The notes under the pieces were generated by a model, which saw only the letters and a list, made by a program, of their open reading frames with translations, did no database searches and was not told the origin of the DNA. From Heterobasidion occidentale (Eukaryota > Basidiomycota > Agaricomycetes > Russulales > Bondarzewiaceae): a stretch of 64,000 nt of DNA. Below are positions 34,823 through 47,000 of the stretch, piece by piece; position 1 is the first letter of the stretch; every line of letters starts with the position of its first letter. The stretch is taken from assembly GCA_039111635.1 (NCBI GenBank), contig JBCAQO010000001.1, forward strand, positions 3,224,001 through 3,288,000. The letters are read 5' to 3'. Position numbers and translations under genes: made by a program.

Positions 34823-35187
34823 AACCATCGCCCTATGATACCACCTACCTCGCTCCATTCACATGTCCACCAGGCAAATCAGCATCTACTTAGAGCCCAT
34901 GCAACTGTACATCGTAAGCTACACACACACTGCACGCTATTACTTATACATTATCCCCCGCCGCGGTGCCAGCGTCCGTAGTATCTAGTGTATTTCTACA
35001 TATCTTTATGTCGTTCGTCTTCGTCTTCGTCTTCGTGTCTCGTTGTACATGAATGTATTTTACGCTTGCACCGCTGGACACCTCCGTGTCTGCATCAGCA
35101 ACCTTTTCTAAGGCCGGCTCCCAAGCGGCCACACGTGATCGGGGAAGGCTTTGCAGGGAACGTTTGCAGCCTGCCCAGCTCCCCTTG
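34823..35187. other. intergenic between DUF6533 and LAS1 genes
   Basis: 365 bp between two plus-strand genes; 3' flank of the first and promoter of LAS1. A (TCTTCG)-like run at 35018-35036 is the only low-complexity element. Confidence 0.6.
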
Positions 35188-37093
35188 ATGAAACTACCGC
35201 GCCGGACACCATGGGCCTCGCTCGCCGAGCTTGACCAGGTCTGTGCCTGGGTCAACACCGACGAGTACGATCTCGCCGCACAGACCCTCGCCGTCGAAAG
35301 AGTGCGCAGCGCCGTCTCTCCCACGCGCGCATACCCCGCTCACACAGATTCACCTTCCCGCCCGAGCGAAGCTCGCAGCCTGGAAGGCCGTTACCGCGCT
35401 TCCGCACGCACTCGAGTCCCTCCTCGCCTCTTGACCGCGCTCCTGCACGATGCCCACGCTTCCGCCCCTTCGTCTTCGTCGTTGTCTCCGTCTTCGTCTT
35501 CGCAGACGCCGTTGTCACGGCCGCGCGGCGCTCACGCGCTGTCGGTGCGCCAGGACTATGCGGCCGCGCTCATTCGCCTCGTCAATGGCCTCGTCGACCC
35601 ACTGCAGGTCGGCGCATACGCACGCTCTATCGCGGCGATCGCGGCGCAGCTCGGCCTTCCTGCGTGGCTGGTGGAGCTGCGACATGCAGCGACGCACGAA
35701 GACTTGCCTAGCTTGGAGCTGCTGAGGGATGCTGCGCGCGAGGTAACCTTGTTCCCCATCCCAATGTCAGGTCTTTGAACGCTTATTTATCCGTGACGTT
35801 CTCGTCTACGTTTAATTTTTCGCATTTCGGTTGTGTTTTGCAGTCGATGTCATGGCTCTTGCACAACTACTTCCTCCCGACGCTTAATCCCTCTATGGAC
35901 AGAACCGCGCAGTCCACCGCCTCGTTGCGCCCTTTGACGCCCGCATTGAAGCAGTACAAGTCGCTGCTCAAGCTTACGACGCGCGACGCGACACTCCGGG
36001 CGAAGCATCGCACCGAAATTGAAAAGGCGCTGCGGGACGTCGAGCGGTGGGTCGCAGAGGCGATGGTCGCCTCGGACGGTGATCTCGCGTGGGAGATGGG
36101 CGGCGCGACGGCAGACGAAGCGGGAGAGGACGCGGAGGAAGACGGGAAGGAGCGGTGGGTGTTGGAGCGATTGTGCGACGCGCTGCTCGAGCGAGGCATC
36201 TTGGTGCCCGTCTCAAAAAAGTCGGTGTTACGATTTGTTTTCTCGCGCCTGTGTCTTGACCGTTCTTCGTGACAGAAAGCGCGCGCCATCAAAGAGCGCG
36301 TTTCACCCGCCCCCGTCATCTCTCACAATCTGGACGACGCTCCTCGCCCATCTCCGTTTGCACCACCCTACGCTCCCCTCGATCCTCATGTCCCGCATTA
36401 TCTCGCATCTCCTTACCGATGCGTCGACAGCTTCCTCCGCTTTTGATGCCGATGCCGATCCGGACGTCCGACAAGACGACCCTTCGTACGACCTGTGTCT
36501 CGCGAGCTGGGCCATGTGGCTCATCGACGGGAGTGAGCAAGACGCAGAGAGCGCGGTACGGAAAGACGACGCGTTCGTCATGCTCGCCAATGGTCTTGGT
36601 CCTCGAATGGATAGGTCATCCAAGGCCCGCGCGGGGTACGGGTGTCTAATCCTCAGTTGTCCACATTTTTAGGTGACTTATTGGCTTGGCAGAGCTCGTA
36701 GCCTATTCAGGGCCCTATGCGCGAGCGACCCTCATTTGGCCGATTTATCCAGCACAATACTCGGTGAACATGATACCGTGCCACCCGCACCCGCCACAGG
36801 AGTGAGTTCTTCGGTTCCCTTCGATGAACCCGTCATGACGTGGACGATTATAGTTGTGGAGTGACGATGCCATGGCAATCATGGACGAACGACTCAAAAT
36901 CATCCTCGCCACGCGCACCGAAAATTCTCCAGACTCGAGTATCGACAGTCACCGTCCTATGGACGACGACGGCTCCACAATGGCAGCACCGCTCACTGGT
37001 TCTGCTCCGCTCCCGTCAGGGTGGCGGCTACTGAACCCAGCTAGTGGGTGGAAGCCGTGCCCAATCGGAGTATATGTGGGTGAATTAGTATAG
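35188..37093 (+). CDS. LAS1: ribosome biogenesis endoribonuclease (one-base frame break)
   Basis: HEPN nuclease that cuts the ITS2 spacer of pre-rRNA with GRC3. Exons 35188-35301, 35372-35742, 35844-36220, 36276-36635, 36693-36801 and 36854-37093. The HEPN domain has RLVNGLVDPLQVGAYARSIA and the catalytic RHAATHEDLPSLE (R-x4-H). SMSWLLHNYFLPTLNP follows, and the C terminus GWRLLNPASGWKPCPIGVYV is the typical end. Exons total 1571 nt, one short of a multiple of three. The loss falls in GCCTCTTG at 35426-35433, between LPHALESLL and LLTALLHDA, which the family normally has continuous; GCCC would fix it. The second exon may instead start at 35348 (same frame). About 523 residues when corrected. 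Confidence 0.9.
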
Positions 37094-37361
37094 GTGCTAG
37101 TAACGTGAAAAAAGACACTTCGCGAGGAGTCTAACCCGAATTGTCTGCAAGAAAGAGGGGTCATTCAGGGTATACGCGTAACACGACCATCCGAGCAACT
37201 GTAGCAAAAAGTATATGCGCCTAGCGAGTGTCGGTTAGTGAAAAAAAGGTCGCAAGGAAAGAAATCAAGCAGTCCCCGCTCTGTATGACTAGATGAGTAC
37301 AGTAAAAGCTCCACCTCCAGGGGTAGATCGCATACGTGTGTTCGCGTACAATTCTTTCGTT

Positions 37362-39006
37362 TTAACTTGACTCCGACTGGCCCGTCCGCATTGGTTTCCG
37401 CGGGACTGCGCCGGGCTGTCTCGTGGGCTGGTGCGGCGGTGCTCGGTCATCCATATATCGCGGAGGGAGCTCGACCACCTCCGTGCCGCTGTCGGTGTAT
37501 ACAGTGACAGGAGGCCGTCCTGCGTCATGATGCACGACGTAGACATGCGAACCTGACGGTCTTGCGTCGGAGGGAGTCGCTGGATTTGAGCCCTCCCGTT
37601 GATGGGCGGACGGGGAGAGAGCGGCGCTCGGGGACGCTCGGGGGGAAAGCGTAGCGCTTGTCGCGGCTCCGGGAGGAAGAAGTAACGGCGATGAAGGGTC
37701 GCTGAGAGAATGTGTATGGATATGGGGGGCTGGACGCTCGGACGGAAGAACGAAGGGCTCGATGTGATAGCTTGAGTTCTGGCCTAGCGAACCTGTCGTC
37801 GTGGTCGTGGCGGTGCGCCGGCTGCTGGAGGTGGCTTCGCGGGCGGATTGGGAGTTGGTAAGAGCAAGAGAGAGGCTGCCGTGCTCGAGTCCGATGGCGT
37901 CCGCAGAAGGGTAGTCGTCGTACCGCGAATTGAACTGCGTATTTGAATTGGTAGAATGTCGGGCGAAGTTGGACAGTTTGCGATGGGAATGTCTGCGATA
38001 GCATAGGAAGGCTGCAAGGCCGCCGACGACGAGACCAAGCACGAGACCGCCGACGCCTGATCCTACCGCTACCGATGACGCTACTGTCTTCTCGCTGATG
38101 CAGAATGAGATCATCCGATCAACGACAAAAGGTGTGGCATAGACTGCACGTACTCGGCATTTAGATCTAAACAATCTGTTGGTCCGTTTCCACCACTGTG
38201 TAGTGGTCCTTGTGACCATCTGTTGCCTTTTGAATCTACGAGGGATATAAAGAATGAAAATCCCCAGGTCTGCGAAGGCGTTAGCTTTCTATAGGCTTGA
38301 GTACAGTTATATAAACAAACTGACCAGCGATACCTTCCAGTCAATTGTGTCCATAGAATCTGAGGTGATGTTGAGAGGGGGGTGAAGAGTGGGAGCGATC
38401 TGTCACAAACTAGCTCTCGATCATGCGACATATTTCTGCTCGGCATACCGCTCACAGTGAGAGTATAAGGCGGCGTGCCATTTTGAGGTGTTATGTATAT
38501 ATCTTGACACTAAGGTGTACATGGGTCACACAGGTCGTCATAGAACAGGATAACAAGAGAGTGGAGCGCTCACTTGGTCAATCCATCCATATTGCGAGAA
38601 TGAGCCGGTGGACACCGCAGCCTTCACGTCCATGGCCCCGGCAGGAAAAGTGACATTGTTACAAGTGGGATGAAATGAGGACGACGTGTTTGCTATGACT
38701 GTGTATATGTCTTGACATCCTCCCGTAACGCCATTAGTATCGAACTTCAGAGGGAATGATGACTGATTTAATTCAAAGGTATTTCAGATATACACGTACC
38801 ATGCAAATCTGGTACTGATCATCTCCCAGCATCAGCCAAAGTTCACCTAAATTCCCGCGGACCCTCATTGCTCACCTGTGTACCAGGATAAAATGGAACT
38901 GGGAAGTCCTGCGTGCGCTTCAATGCAGAATACCAGAAAGGATGATATAAGACTCACGAAACTAGTCCCCGAGCCTGCTGCAACTACAAATGGTACAATA
39001 AATGCT
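37362..39006 (-). CDS. Ser-rich single-pass membrane protein (5' end unresolved)
   Basis: Cell-surface protein of a family common in mushrooms, function unknown. Exons 39006-38958, 38908-38876, 38814-38800 (15 nt), 38762-38574, 38509-38456, 38399-38334, 38284-38154 and 38094-37362. The first visible exon encodes a signal-like AFIVPFVVAAGSGTSF. The extracellular part includes TGGCQDIYTVIAN, GTPPYTLTIAPTLHPPLNIT, FISLVDSKGNRWSQGPLHSGG and a conserved DCLDLNAD. A strong membrane span follows (SGVGGLVLGLVVGGLAAF), then a basic CYRRHSHRK and a long Ser/Pro cytosolic tail. I could not find the start: no ATG lies in frame between 39006 and the first upstream stop, so a further short 5' exon is likely upstream of 39006. 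Possibly a sensor-like protein. Confidence 0.72.
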
Positions 39007-39009
39007 CTG

Positions 39010-39794
39010 TGAAGAGGGATTAGTAGGATTCGCAGAATGGTCGAGACGGACAAAACGCACGAAGTGTATATGGAGAGAAAATATGGCGCAGTTGGATTAG
39101 GCCTGGTACAGAGATAAGAACGCGTGCACTGAGGATGCAGATCCGAGCAAGGCTCACCCCGTTGCTTGGCCTCTTTCCCAAGTTATATGTATTGTGTCAC
39201 ATTGTGCTGCATTAACACGGTGAGTTCAATTTGCAAAGGAAGCGAGAGGAAGCGTTTACTGGTGACGGGGATGGGGATGCTAGTGCCTGCAGGGTTAAAG
39301 TCAAAGAAGAAACCCTACATACAGGGAAATCGCCAGTCAAGGACACGCAGTATTGCACCATGTTATTCCGCATACCTGTTCCAAGTACGCCGGTTGTTTA
39401 CCCGAAACATACACGGACGCGGAAAGGGTCCAGCAGAGAAATGCGAACAGACGTGCGACCTGGCCCATACGCAAGAGATGGATGCGGATCGAACGAATGA
39501 GCGAAAACGAATGAATATGGGAGGGAAAGAGGTCAGAGACAACCAGTAGGTCAGGACGGCTTTGTATGTAAATAATTATTAGTCCCCGCGCCTCCGCCCC
39601 GCAATGCGCACGTCGCGCAGCGCCGGAGGTCTAATCCTCCGTCGCAACCAGCCGTCGTCTGCCGTCGTCTATCGGCTCCGCCCTTATTCCTCGTTGCCAT
39701 CCTGTGACTGAGCATGCTCCACGATGAATATTGTATTGTTGTACAGTCTCCACAAGTCTCCTCTACTGTGATTATCTACTATTTTACAGAGCGG
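39010..39794. other. intergenic / unresolved 5' exon region
   Basis: Should contain the missing first exon and promoter of the Ser-rich membrane protein, plus the 3' flank of the exonuclease gene. ATG codons exist near 39210 and 39410 on the minus strand, but neither splices cleanly into the known exon. No other gene was recognised. Confidence 0.5.
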
Positions 39795-40801
39795 TCAGTC
39801 CTTCTTTCTTTTCGCACCTGCTCGGCGAGCAGTCGCAGGTTCATCATCTTTCATCTCCTTTGGAATTGGCCTGGGTGGCGGTGGACCGGGATCATAGAAT
39901 GGATTAAGTGGAAACCAAGGTCTACCGAAGGCGTCTCGAAGAACCCCTTTGATGACATCAAAGGTGTAGAAATCAGGCTCCGGTGGCGGCTCTGTGACAA
40001 TCTCCCGAGCTATCAGCTTATAACAGATCAGCAAACTTGACTGACAGTCATTAGCAGCATCTGATGAACCATTGGGGTCAGCGGCTGATTTGTGACTGAT
40101 GAAAAGAAACCATGAAACGCACAATCTAGCTGGGTTCAGACAAAGCTGCCTCCCAATTACTCCTGGTCACAAGTCCCTTCGTAAGCGATCTATCAAGGTA
40201 CGTTTCTGCCAAACGAGAGAGCCCTATAGGATTCTTGTATGGGCCTTTCCAGCTCGAATCGACGGAACGTGCGAGTAAGGAAAGATCTATGCAGCTCCGA
40301 ACGGATAATTGATAGTCGCGGAACAGCTTCTTGCAGTCATCTAATAACAGCGGGCGAAACGTTGGCTTGACATTTGATAGAACAAGTAGCATAACTTACA
40401 TTGAATACCGACTCCAACTTTCACTTTTTGAGGAGATTCCAAATATCGGCGAAGCTTGTCGGGGAATGCTGCGCGCAAATTGTTCGTCACGATCCACAAA
40501 ATCAAGAGAGTGGCACATTACCTTGCATTGCACTGACCTGGATGAGGAGTATCGTATCTTCACAGCCTATCTGAATCAATGCCACACGTTTCTCCGGTTC
40601 ACCTTTCCTGTCGTTCGACCTCCATTCAAGATCCAGACCAACGACGACATCGGGGTGAAGAGTGTCCAAACGCGACACTTCAAGATCTGCTTCTTCGAGA
40701 CTTCGGATGTAGACTAGGCGCGCGTCCGGGAAAAACTCCTTCCATTCAAAAGTCGGCTTTTCGATTGAGGGTTTGGGGGAGTTCTCGGTGGAATGGCCCA
40801 T
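39795..40801 (-). CDS. WRN-type 3'-5' exonuclease domain protein (one-base frame break)
   Basis: DEDDy-family exonuclease. Exons 40801-40522, 40468-40400, 40340-40123 and 40060-39795, about 277 residues. ExoI is VVGLDLEWRS (Asp-x-Glu), followed by ALIQIG; ExoII lies in VGIQYDCKKLF; SNWEAALSEP leads to ExoIII, which should read YAAND with the catalytic Tyr. Exon 3 is one base short: GAACCCAGCTAG would need CCCC to give EPQLDY. With the bases as given, an alternative splice (donor at the TTGTCTG of 40139-40146, acceptor at 40085) is open but replaces the Tyr. The tail is Pro-rich, then basic (GAKRKKD). It starts 256 bp from the divergent PIF1-like gene. Confidence 0.84.
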
Positions 40802-41057
40802 TGAGAGAGCACAAGACAAGATGCATGGTGGCGATTGCGGCCAGCATCTCAAGAGATCGAATCAGAGTTAACAAAAGGCCCGATGATCGGCACGTGTTCG
40901 ACGCGTCTGCTGTCTGCCACCTCTGCGACTCCGCTGCGCGACGTCAACTGCTGCGACTCGATCGTGTCTCGTCGGGTCTCTCGCACAAGCATTTGGGTCT
41001 TATACCGCATCTTGGTCTGAAATATACCTCTCCACGCGTGAACCTCAATTTTCGTCA
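40802..41057. promoter_or_regulatory. shared promoter of exonuclease and PIF1-like genes
   Basis: 256 bp between two divergent start codons. Co-expression of the exonuclease and helicase from a common region is an inference from this spacing only. Confidence 0.45.
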
Positions 41058-43791
41058 ATGCCCAAAGCCTTGCAATCGAAACGCAAGTACTACGCCGTGA
41101 AAATAGGGGCGCAAGGACCCAAGATATACGACACGTGGGAAGAGGTCCGTATATGATATCTTACACAGAGACTCAACTGAGCCCTGTCAATCTTGTTACG
41201 GTCCTAGTGCAAAGAGAATGTGTGTGTTAGGAATTTCTGTGTTACGCCTTTTCTCATATGAAGGCGTTGGTCTAGGTCTCCCGCTATCCTGGCGCCATAC
41301 ACAAGAGCTTCACGACGCTGAAAGCTGCTGATGCATGGCTTGAGCCTATTTTTAATGGTAATGAGTCACTTCTTGCTACCAAGACATTCAAATCAACAGA
41401 CGAGCCATTCGATTTTAGCTTTCACCAAGAACTCAGTCCCTAATGTACGATGTGCAAAGCCAAAGCAAGAAGTGGAAATAATTGAGATTTTCGATTCACC
41501 GCCTCCGTCGCCTCCTCTGCCGCCAGCCTTAAGTGTAGATCCAATTAACCATATGCCTGTTCCAGTCGAGGTCCCTGCTGCACCTCCCACTGCGCCCTCA
41601 ATGGTTGAGTTGTCTCCAGAACAATGTGACATCCTCGAAAAGGTCAAGGATGGGAAAAATGTCTTCTTCACCGGTTCTGCAGGTTCGTGACTTTCATTTT
41701 TTTGGTTTACCCTCCTTGACATGGTAAGTGCAGGCACAGGGAAGTCTGTTTTACTTCGCGAGATCATACGGTCTTTCTGCGAAGTCTTTCCCCGTGAACA
41801 ACTAGCGATCACAGCATCAACTGGAATCGCCTCCGTCAATATAGGTGGCACAACTCTACATTCCTGGGCGGGGATAGGTTTGGGTAAAGAGCCTGCTGAA
41901 AAGCTTGTTGGTAAAATAGCAGGAAACACAAGAACACCTTCTCAACATTGCTAGACGATGGAGGACGGTCAGAAACCCTGATCATAGACGAGAGTATGTG
42001 CTCATTTGGCCTATGTATTCACTATCTCATAGTTTCATCTTCTAGTTTCAATGATTGACGGAACCTTGTTCGATAAATTGGTATGTCTGATGCGGAGCTG
42101 TATGCGCATTCATTGATCGGATTTCTTTATAGGAATACATCGGAAGGCATATTCGCAGTATGTTGTCTATCTGTCTTTGAAGACTGCTCGTACTGACCGT
42201 GTTGCAGGGTAGACGACGAACCTAATCCCGATCCCTTTTGGCGGCATTCAAGTAAGGGTTCTTCTTTTGTTAGTAAACTATCATCTCACGATTGGTAGCT
42301 CGTTCTTCCGGGGATTTTTACCAATTGCCACCCGTCCCCGGCACCAATGCGAATGGACAAACGGTGCTTCCCACATTTGCATTTGACGCCAAGAGTTGGA
42401 AGCGTTGCATGGGCCAGCCTCTCACTCTGAAGCGAGTTTTCCGACAAAAAGATCAAGGTCATTATTCGAATCACAAATATCTGCCATCTGATTTCACCGA
42501 GCTAATGTTCTGCTAAAGAATTTGTCGACATGCTCAACGCTATGCGTTATGGTGATCTCGACGAGAAGACAATCAGACGATTTGCAGGATTGTCTCGCCC
42601 CGTCGTCTACCATGATGGCATCGAGCCGACAGAACTGTGAGTATCTACAAGTTCATCCATCCGTCAAACGACCCTCATAGAGACTGTCTCCAGATATCCA
42701 ACGCGTGTAGGGAGGTCGAAGAGGCGAATCACTCACGCTTGAGTCAAATACAGTCTGAGTCAAAATTTATGAGGCTCAAGACAATACAGCTGCACGGGAC
42801 AAAAACGGCAACCCAAAACTGACTTTTGAACAAATGGCTCGTCTCTTGGAACGTCTTGTGGCCCCAAAGACTATAAGTTTTGAAGGTCAGTTGGAACATG
42901 CTCAATAATCTTGTTCATGGTTGCTCAATCTACGTATCCAGGTCGGAGGCGCAAGTCATGATGATCAAGGTATTCTTTTTTTTTTGCCATGATTGTCCCT
43001 CGACGATAATGTTGTTATCTGATGCATGCCTCTCAGAACATAGTCCAAGGCGTTCTCGTCAATGGCTCTGTTGGCAAAGTTGCCGAGCGCATCACTTATA
43101 AGGAAGCTGTTGAGAGAACATCTGCCTATCGCCGTGCCAGGCGACAAGGAAAAAATGGACAGGACGTTCCTGAGTACATCCGGAAGAGTTCTTTCCCCTG
43201 GCCCTTGGTCAAGTTCACGAACGGGCTGCTGGAATTGTGCGTGCCGGCGGAGTTCACTGTCGAGGATGCCTTGGGCAATATAGAAGCAACACGCATGCAG
43301 GTAATTGACAGGCTGCAGCAAACTCGAGGGACGTGAGCTTATCCCATATCCCCTATAGATCCCTTTGATTTGGGCGTGGGCTCTCAGCCGTCCATAAATC
43401 GCAAGGACAAACCACTTGAACGGGTTTCGTGTTGATCTTCGACGTACTTTCGAGAAGGGGAGGGGTGTGAGAGCAAGACATTTTCTTGGGCATGTTGTGT
43501 TATTCATCACACGACAGCCTATGTCGCGTTGTCGCGAGCGACAAACATGGATACCCTTCAAGTGCTCAACTTTAATCCCTCGAAGTCTGCTTTTTCACAA
43601 ACTCCTCATAGCATTCACTGACTTTGATCTTTCTCAGGGTCATGGCGCATCCACGGGTTTTAGATTGGAACAAGGAACTCCAGCACGACGAAGAGTACGA
43701 CGAGTATGACCAGTACAATGAGCGCAATGACATCGATGACGATCTCATGGATAGCGAGGAAGCTGTCGCGGGTTATCATGTGGACTTTTAA
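41058..43791 (+). pseudogene. PIF1-like helicase with RNase H1-type hybrid-binding N terminus, frame-disrupted
   Basis: ATP-dependent 5'-3' DNA helicase family. Intact 5' exons: 41058-41144, 41208-41219, 41276-41357, 41419-41682, 41734-41910, 41955-41993, 42046-42080, 42133-42157. Residues ~12-60 (YYAVKIGAQGPKIYDTWEEC, RYPGAIHKSFTTLKAADAWL) form the RNase H1 N-terminal hybrid-binding fold. A Pro-rich linker precedes Walker A ([17 protein letters not shown]), HSWAGIGLG and Walker B (LIIDESISMIDG). Later blocks are present but in shifting frames: PF/GGIQ near 42236, SGDFYQLPPV, REVEEAN (42711), YEAQD (42771), VMMIKN, LVNGSVGKV, HKSQGQT (43395), AYVALSRATNMDTLQ. At least six small indels between 42230 and 43430 stop a continuous reading, too many for the intron solutions I tried. 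The C-terminal end is intact to TAA at 43791. Sequencing error or real decay are both possible; the density favours decay. Confidence 0.62.
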
Positions 43792-44056
43792 ACGTTATTC
43801 GATACTTCAGATCTTAGCCACACCATATCTCAACGGCCAGCTGGGCGCCGCCTACTCTTCACAGTATCCTTTTTGATTGTTCAGCCGAGTTCACATCGAG
43901 TACATCGCAAAACTCAGGCGTCAATCTGACACTATTACATTTGACAACACAAGTATTCAAACGAAACATGCTTCAGCGAACAGACCGATTACGGGTAGAA
44001 GGACTGGGTATAACATAGCGTATTGTCGATCACAGAACTGGAAAAAAAGATAGGGT

Positions 44057-47000
44057 TCACGAATGGCCATGCGAGCTGCTGGCTGGACTTTTAACGTCAG
44101 TGGGATCAGAAGTGGGAGGGAAATCGTCGTGATTCGTCGTGGACGTTGGTGAAGGAAGAGAGGAAGGCGTGGAGGCGAAAGAACGAGTGATGGGTGTGGC
44201 AGCGGTCGACCCTCCTGTCCTCTCCGATGCTGAGGGGTCAGAGCGAATACTGGAGTCATCCGATCTCTGGCTGACGGAGAAAGGTGGCGGTGAGCCACGT
44301 GAGACCGTGGGGGTGTCTGATCCCCCTTGCCGTTGAGACGCCCGCAGACTGGGCGGAAGCTCGATTGGCAGCTTCGGGGGTGACATAGCGCTGTTGCGCG
44401 CGGAAGGATGAATGCTGTTCGTAGGCCGCGGTGGGAGTTGCGGAGCGAAGTCACTTTCGTTTGGACGTCGGGGGGCTGCGTTAGGCAGTGGGACGTTCGA
44501 TACTTTCGTGTGAGATGAACCATATGGAAAGATGGACACCGGCTCTCCTGCTGGAGCCGGAGGCAACGGCGGCGAAGATGGAGGTACACCATCATCATAT
44601 AATATTTGAGCATTCTCGATCAGATCCTCCATCAAAGAGTCCTAGGAAAGATGGTAATGAGCTTCAAATCAAGAAAAGATCACACGAATCACCTTCCACG
44701 TTTGGACGCTCAACAAGTCGGTGCCTTGAGGTATCTCATCTTCGCCAAATATTACACCACCAAATACGATGGCTAGGTTTTTTGCGTCCATCTTGTTTTT
44801 ATCACAATTTGCAGCCACACGGGAAAGATGTTCGACCAAAGCTTTGAGCGTAGCGCGATGAATTGGAGGCAATCGTCGCATCTTGGCACGTAAAAGAACG
44901 AAACCGTTTGACGTGTGTTCCGCTATATGCAGTTCAACTTGAAAACTCCTATTATTCTAGAGACCACAAGACTTACCAATGTCAGCGGTATGCTGTATCC
45001 TGTCCTGCAAAGGAAACCTGAATAAAGGCTCAGGAAGTTCGCGCAAGTAAAGCTACTCGATAGTTCAAGTTTTCAGTTGCTCAAAAATCCACATTGTAAC
45101 GTACCTTCAAAAGCGAGGAGACAGAATAAACGTCATCAGTCACGGGGTTCAATTGGAATGCTTGCTCGTCGCGCTCGATCTTATGCTGAAGCTGCATGAT
45201 GCCGCTAAGTCAGTAGAGGGGAAAAACACAATAAGTGATTCAGTCGGTTGACCTCTTGAACAACTGCGAATCGGCCGGATACCTATACAAACTCAAGTCA
45301 GATTCTAAGCATCGACGCGAGTATAGGTTCTACATGCTTACCCGATAAATTCCTTCACATTCCAGCCCTCGTTGATCTATCTCCTCAATACAAATTTTCA
45401 CAATCTTGGGTATACTATCTCCAACTAGACCTCGAGATGTCGCATAATCGACCATACTCACACCAAAGATCAGGTCTCGACATTCCCCAACACGATAATT
45501 ATAATATAAAATGGGTTTGGGAATAGCCATCGCCAAAGAACGAGGAATATGAGCGGATACTCGAGATGTATCTCGCCCAGGGGAAATTCGATCAACCATT
45601 TGCCGGGCATGGGATGCTAGTTGTGACTGGGTCGCACATGTAGCCCTGTGAAGACAGGTCGGAATGTCAGAATTGACACATGTAACAAAAAAAGGAAAAC
45701 ATATACAGCATGTTGTCAGTGTAAGTTATCAGAGCCCTCTTGACGGTTTCTGTGGATTCAAGGACAAATCGTTCCAAGCTCTGGATATAAAGGTTCAATA
45801 TTGCACTAGCCAGCTGAATGCAGGAGGGCTAACACTGTATCCTGCCTCCAACGTCTTTACTCTCCTCAATCGCAGCGTCTCCGCCCAATGGACGGCTTTG
45901 CGATATTCCTTGTCTACATGTCACGGTCAGAAAGGATGGGTCTTATCAATTCTTTGACGCACCCGCTTCATCTGCTTCACGCTTGGCACGAACTGATCGT
46001 AAGGCATTGTCCTGCCCGCGGCCTCCAAGACCCTCCTTCTGACCTTTATCTAGAAATGTGATAAGTTGATTTAATTGCTTCTTTCCTAGACAGAGATGAA
46101 GTAACCGTATACTCAGTAGAAACGCGAGTGACTGATTGATCTGATATTACCCTGATGCGCGAGATCCTGCAAAGCAGCCGAGGCGGATGATGGCGAACGA
46201 TTGCGCGGCATACTCCCGGACGGTCGTCGATCAAGGGGACGCAGAGGTTGAGGAGAAGTGACACTGGGCCTCGAGGGAAGACTCGGGTTAGATCTGGAAG
46301 GTGCTAGAGGCTGACTATCGTGGGCGGTCGGCGATATAGTTGAGGGTGATATCAAGGAAGCTGCCTTGTGTTCCTGAGTCGCAATAACGAACATAAGAAA
46401 GGCCACAGCAGGTGATCGGCATAGGAATGGTACATACTTCAACCTCTTGGCATTTTCGTATATACGCTCGCTTCAATTTGGGAAGTTGGCTCTCTGCAAA
46501 TTCTGCGTGTGTTGCAGTCGACTCTTTCAACTCTTCCTTGACTCTTTTCCGAGTGCGGTCTTGAGTTTCCTGAGCTTGCTCACTTAATGGCCACAGGAAG
46601 GGCAGTAGTAGCTCACTCACTCTCATATTGATCAACGGGTTCAGGACATCCACCAAGAGAGTATTTAAAAAGGCTTCCCGTGCTTGTGTTTCTGGAGAAG
46701 ACGAACATTAGGAACGTGATGCATGACTGAATAAGATGCATACCTCTCTCAACATTGTCTCTTACTTCATCCCACGCTCTCCTTGTCGAGTTGATCTCGA
46801 CATGATCGTCTAGGTATGTGTCGATCGCCTTCGACTTCTGATGTAGCCTAGTCAAAGACTCGATACTGGCCAGGCGACGTGAGTCTACTATTACGCCGCG
46901 ACAAAAAAGGTACGTGCGCACTATATTTCTTCGATGCGCTTTCTGATGAGGTAAATTCAGTGGAATGCCAGAAGTCAACCGAGCACGATCTTGCGCACCT

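Noticed and set aside
41900..41960. Apparent frameshift in the PIF1-like gene after AEKLV
   Set aside because: A 44-nt GT-AG intron (41911-41954) with a CTCAAC branch site restores DDGGRSETLIIDE in phase, so it is not an indel.
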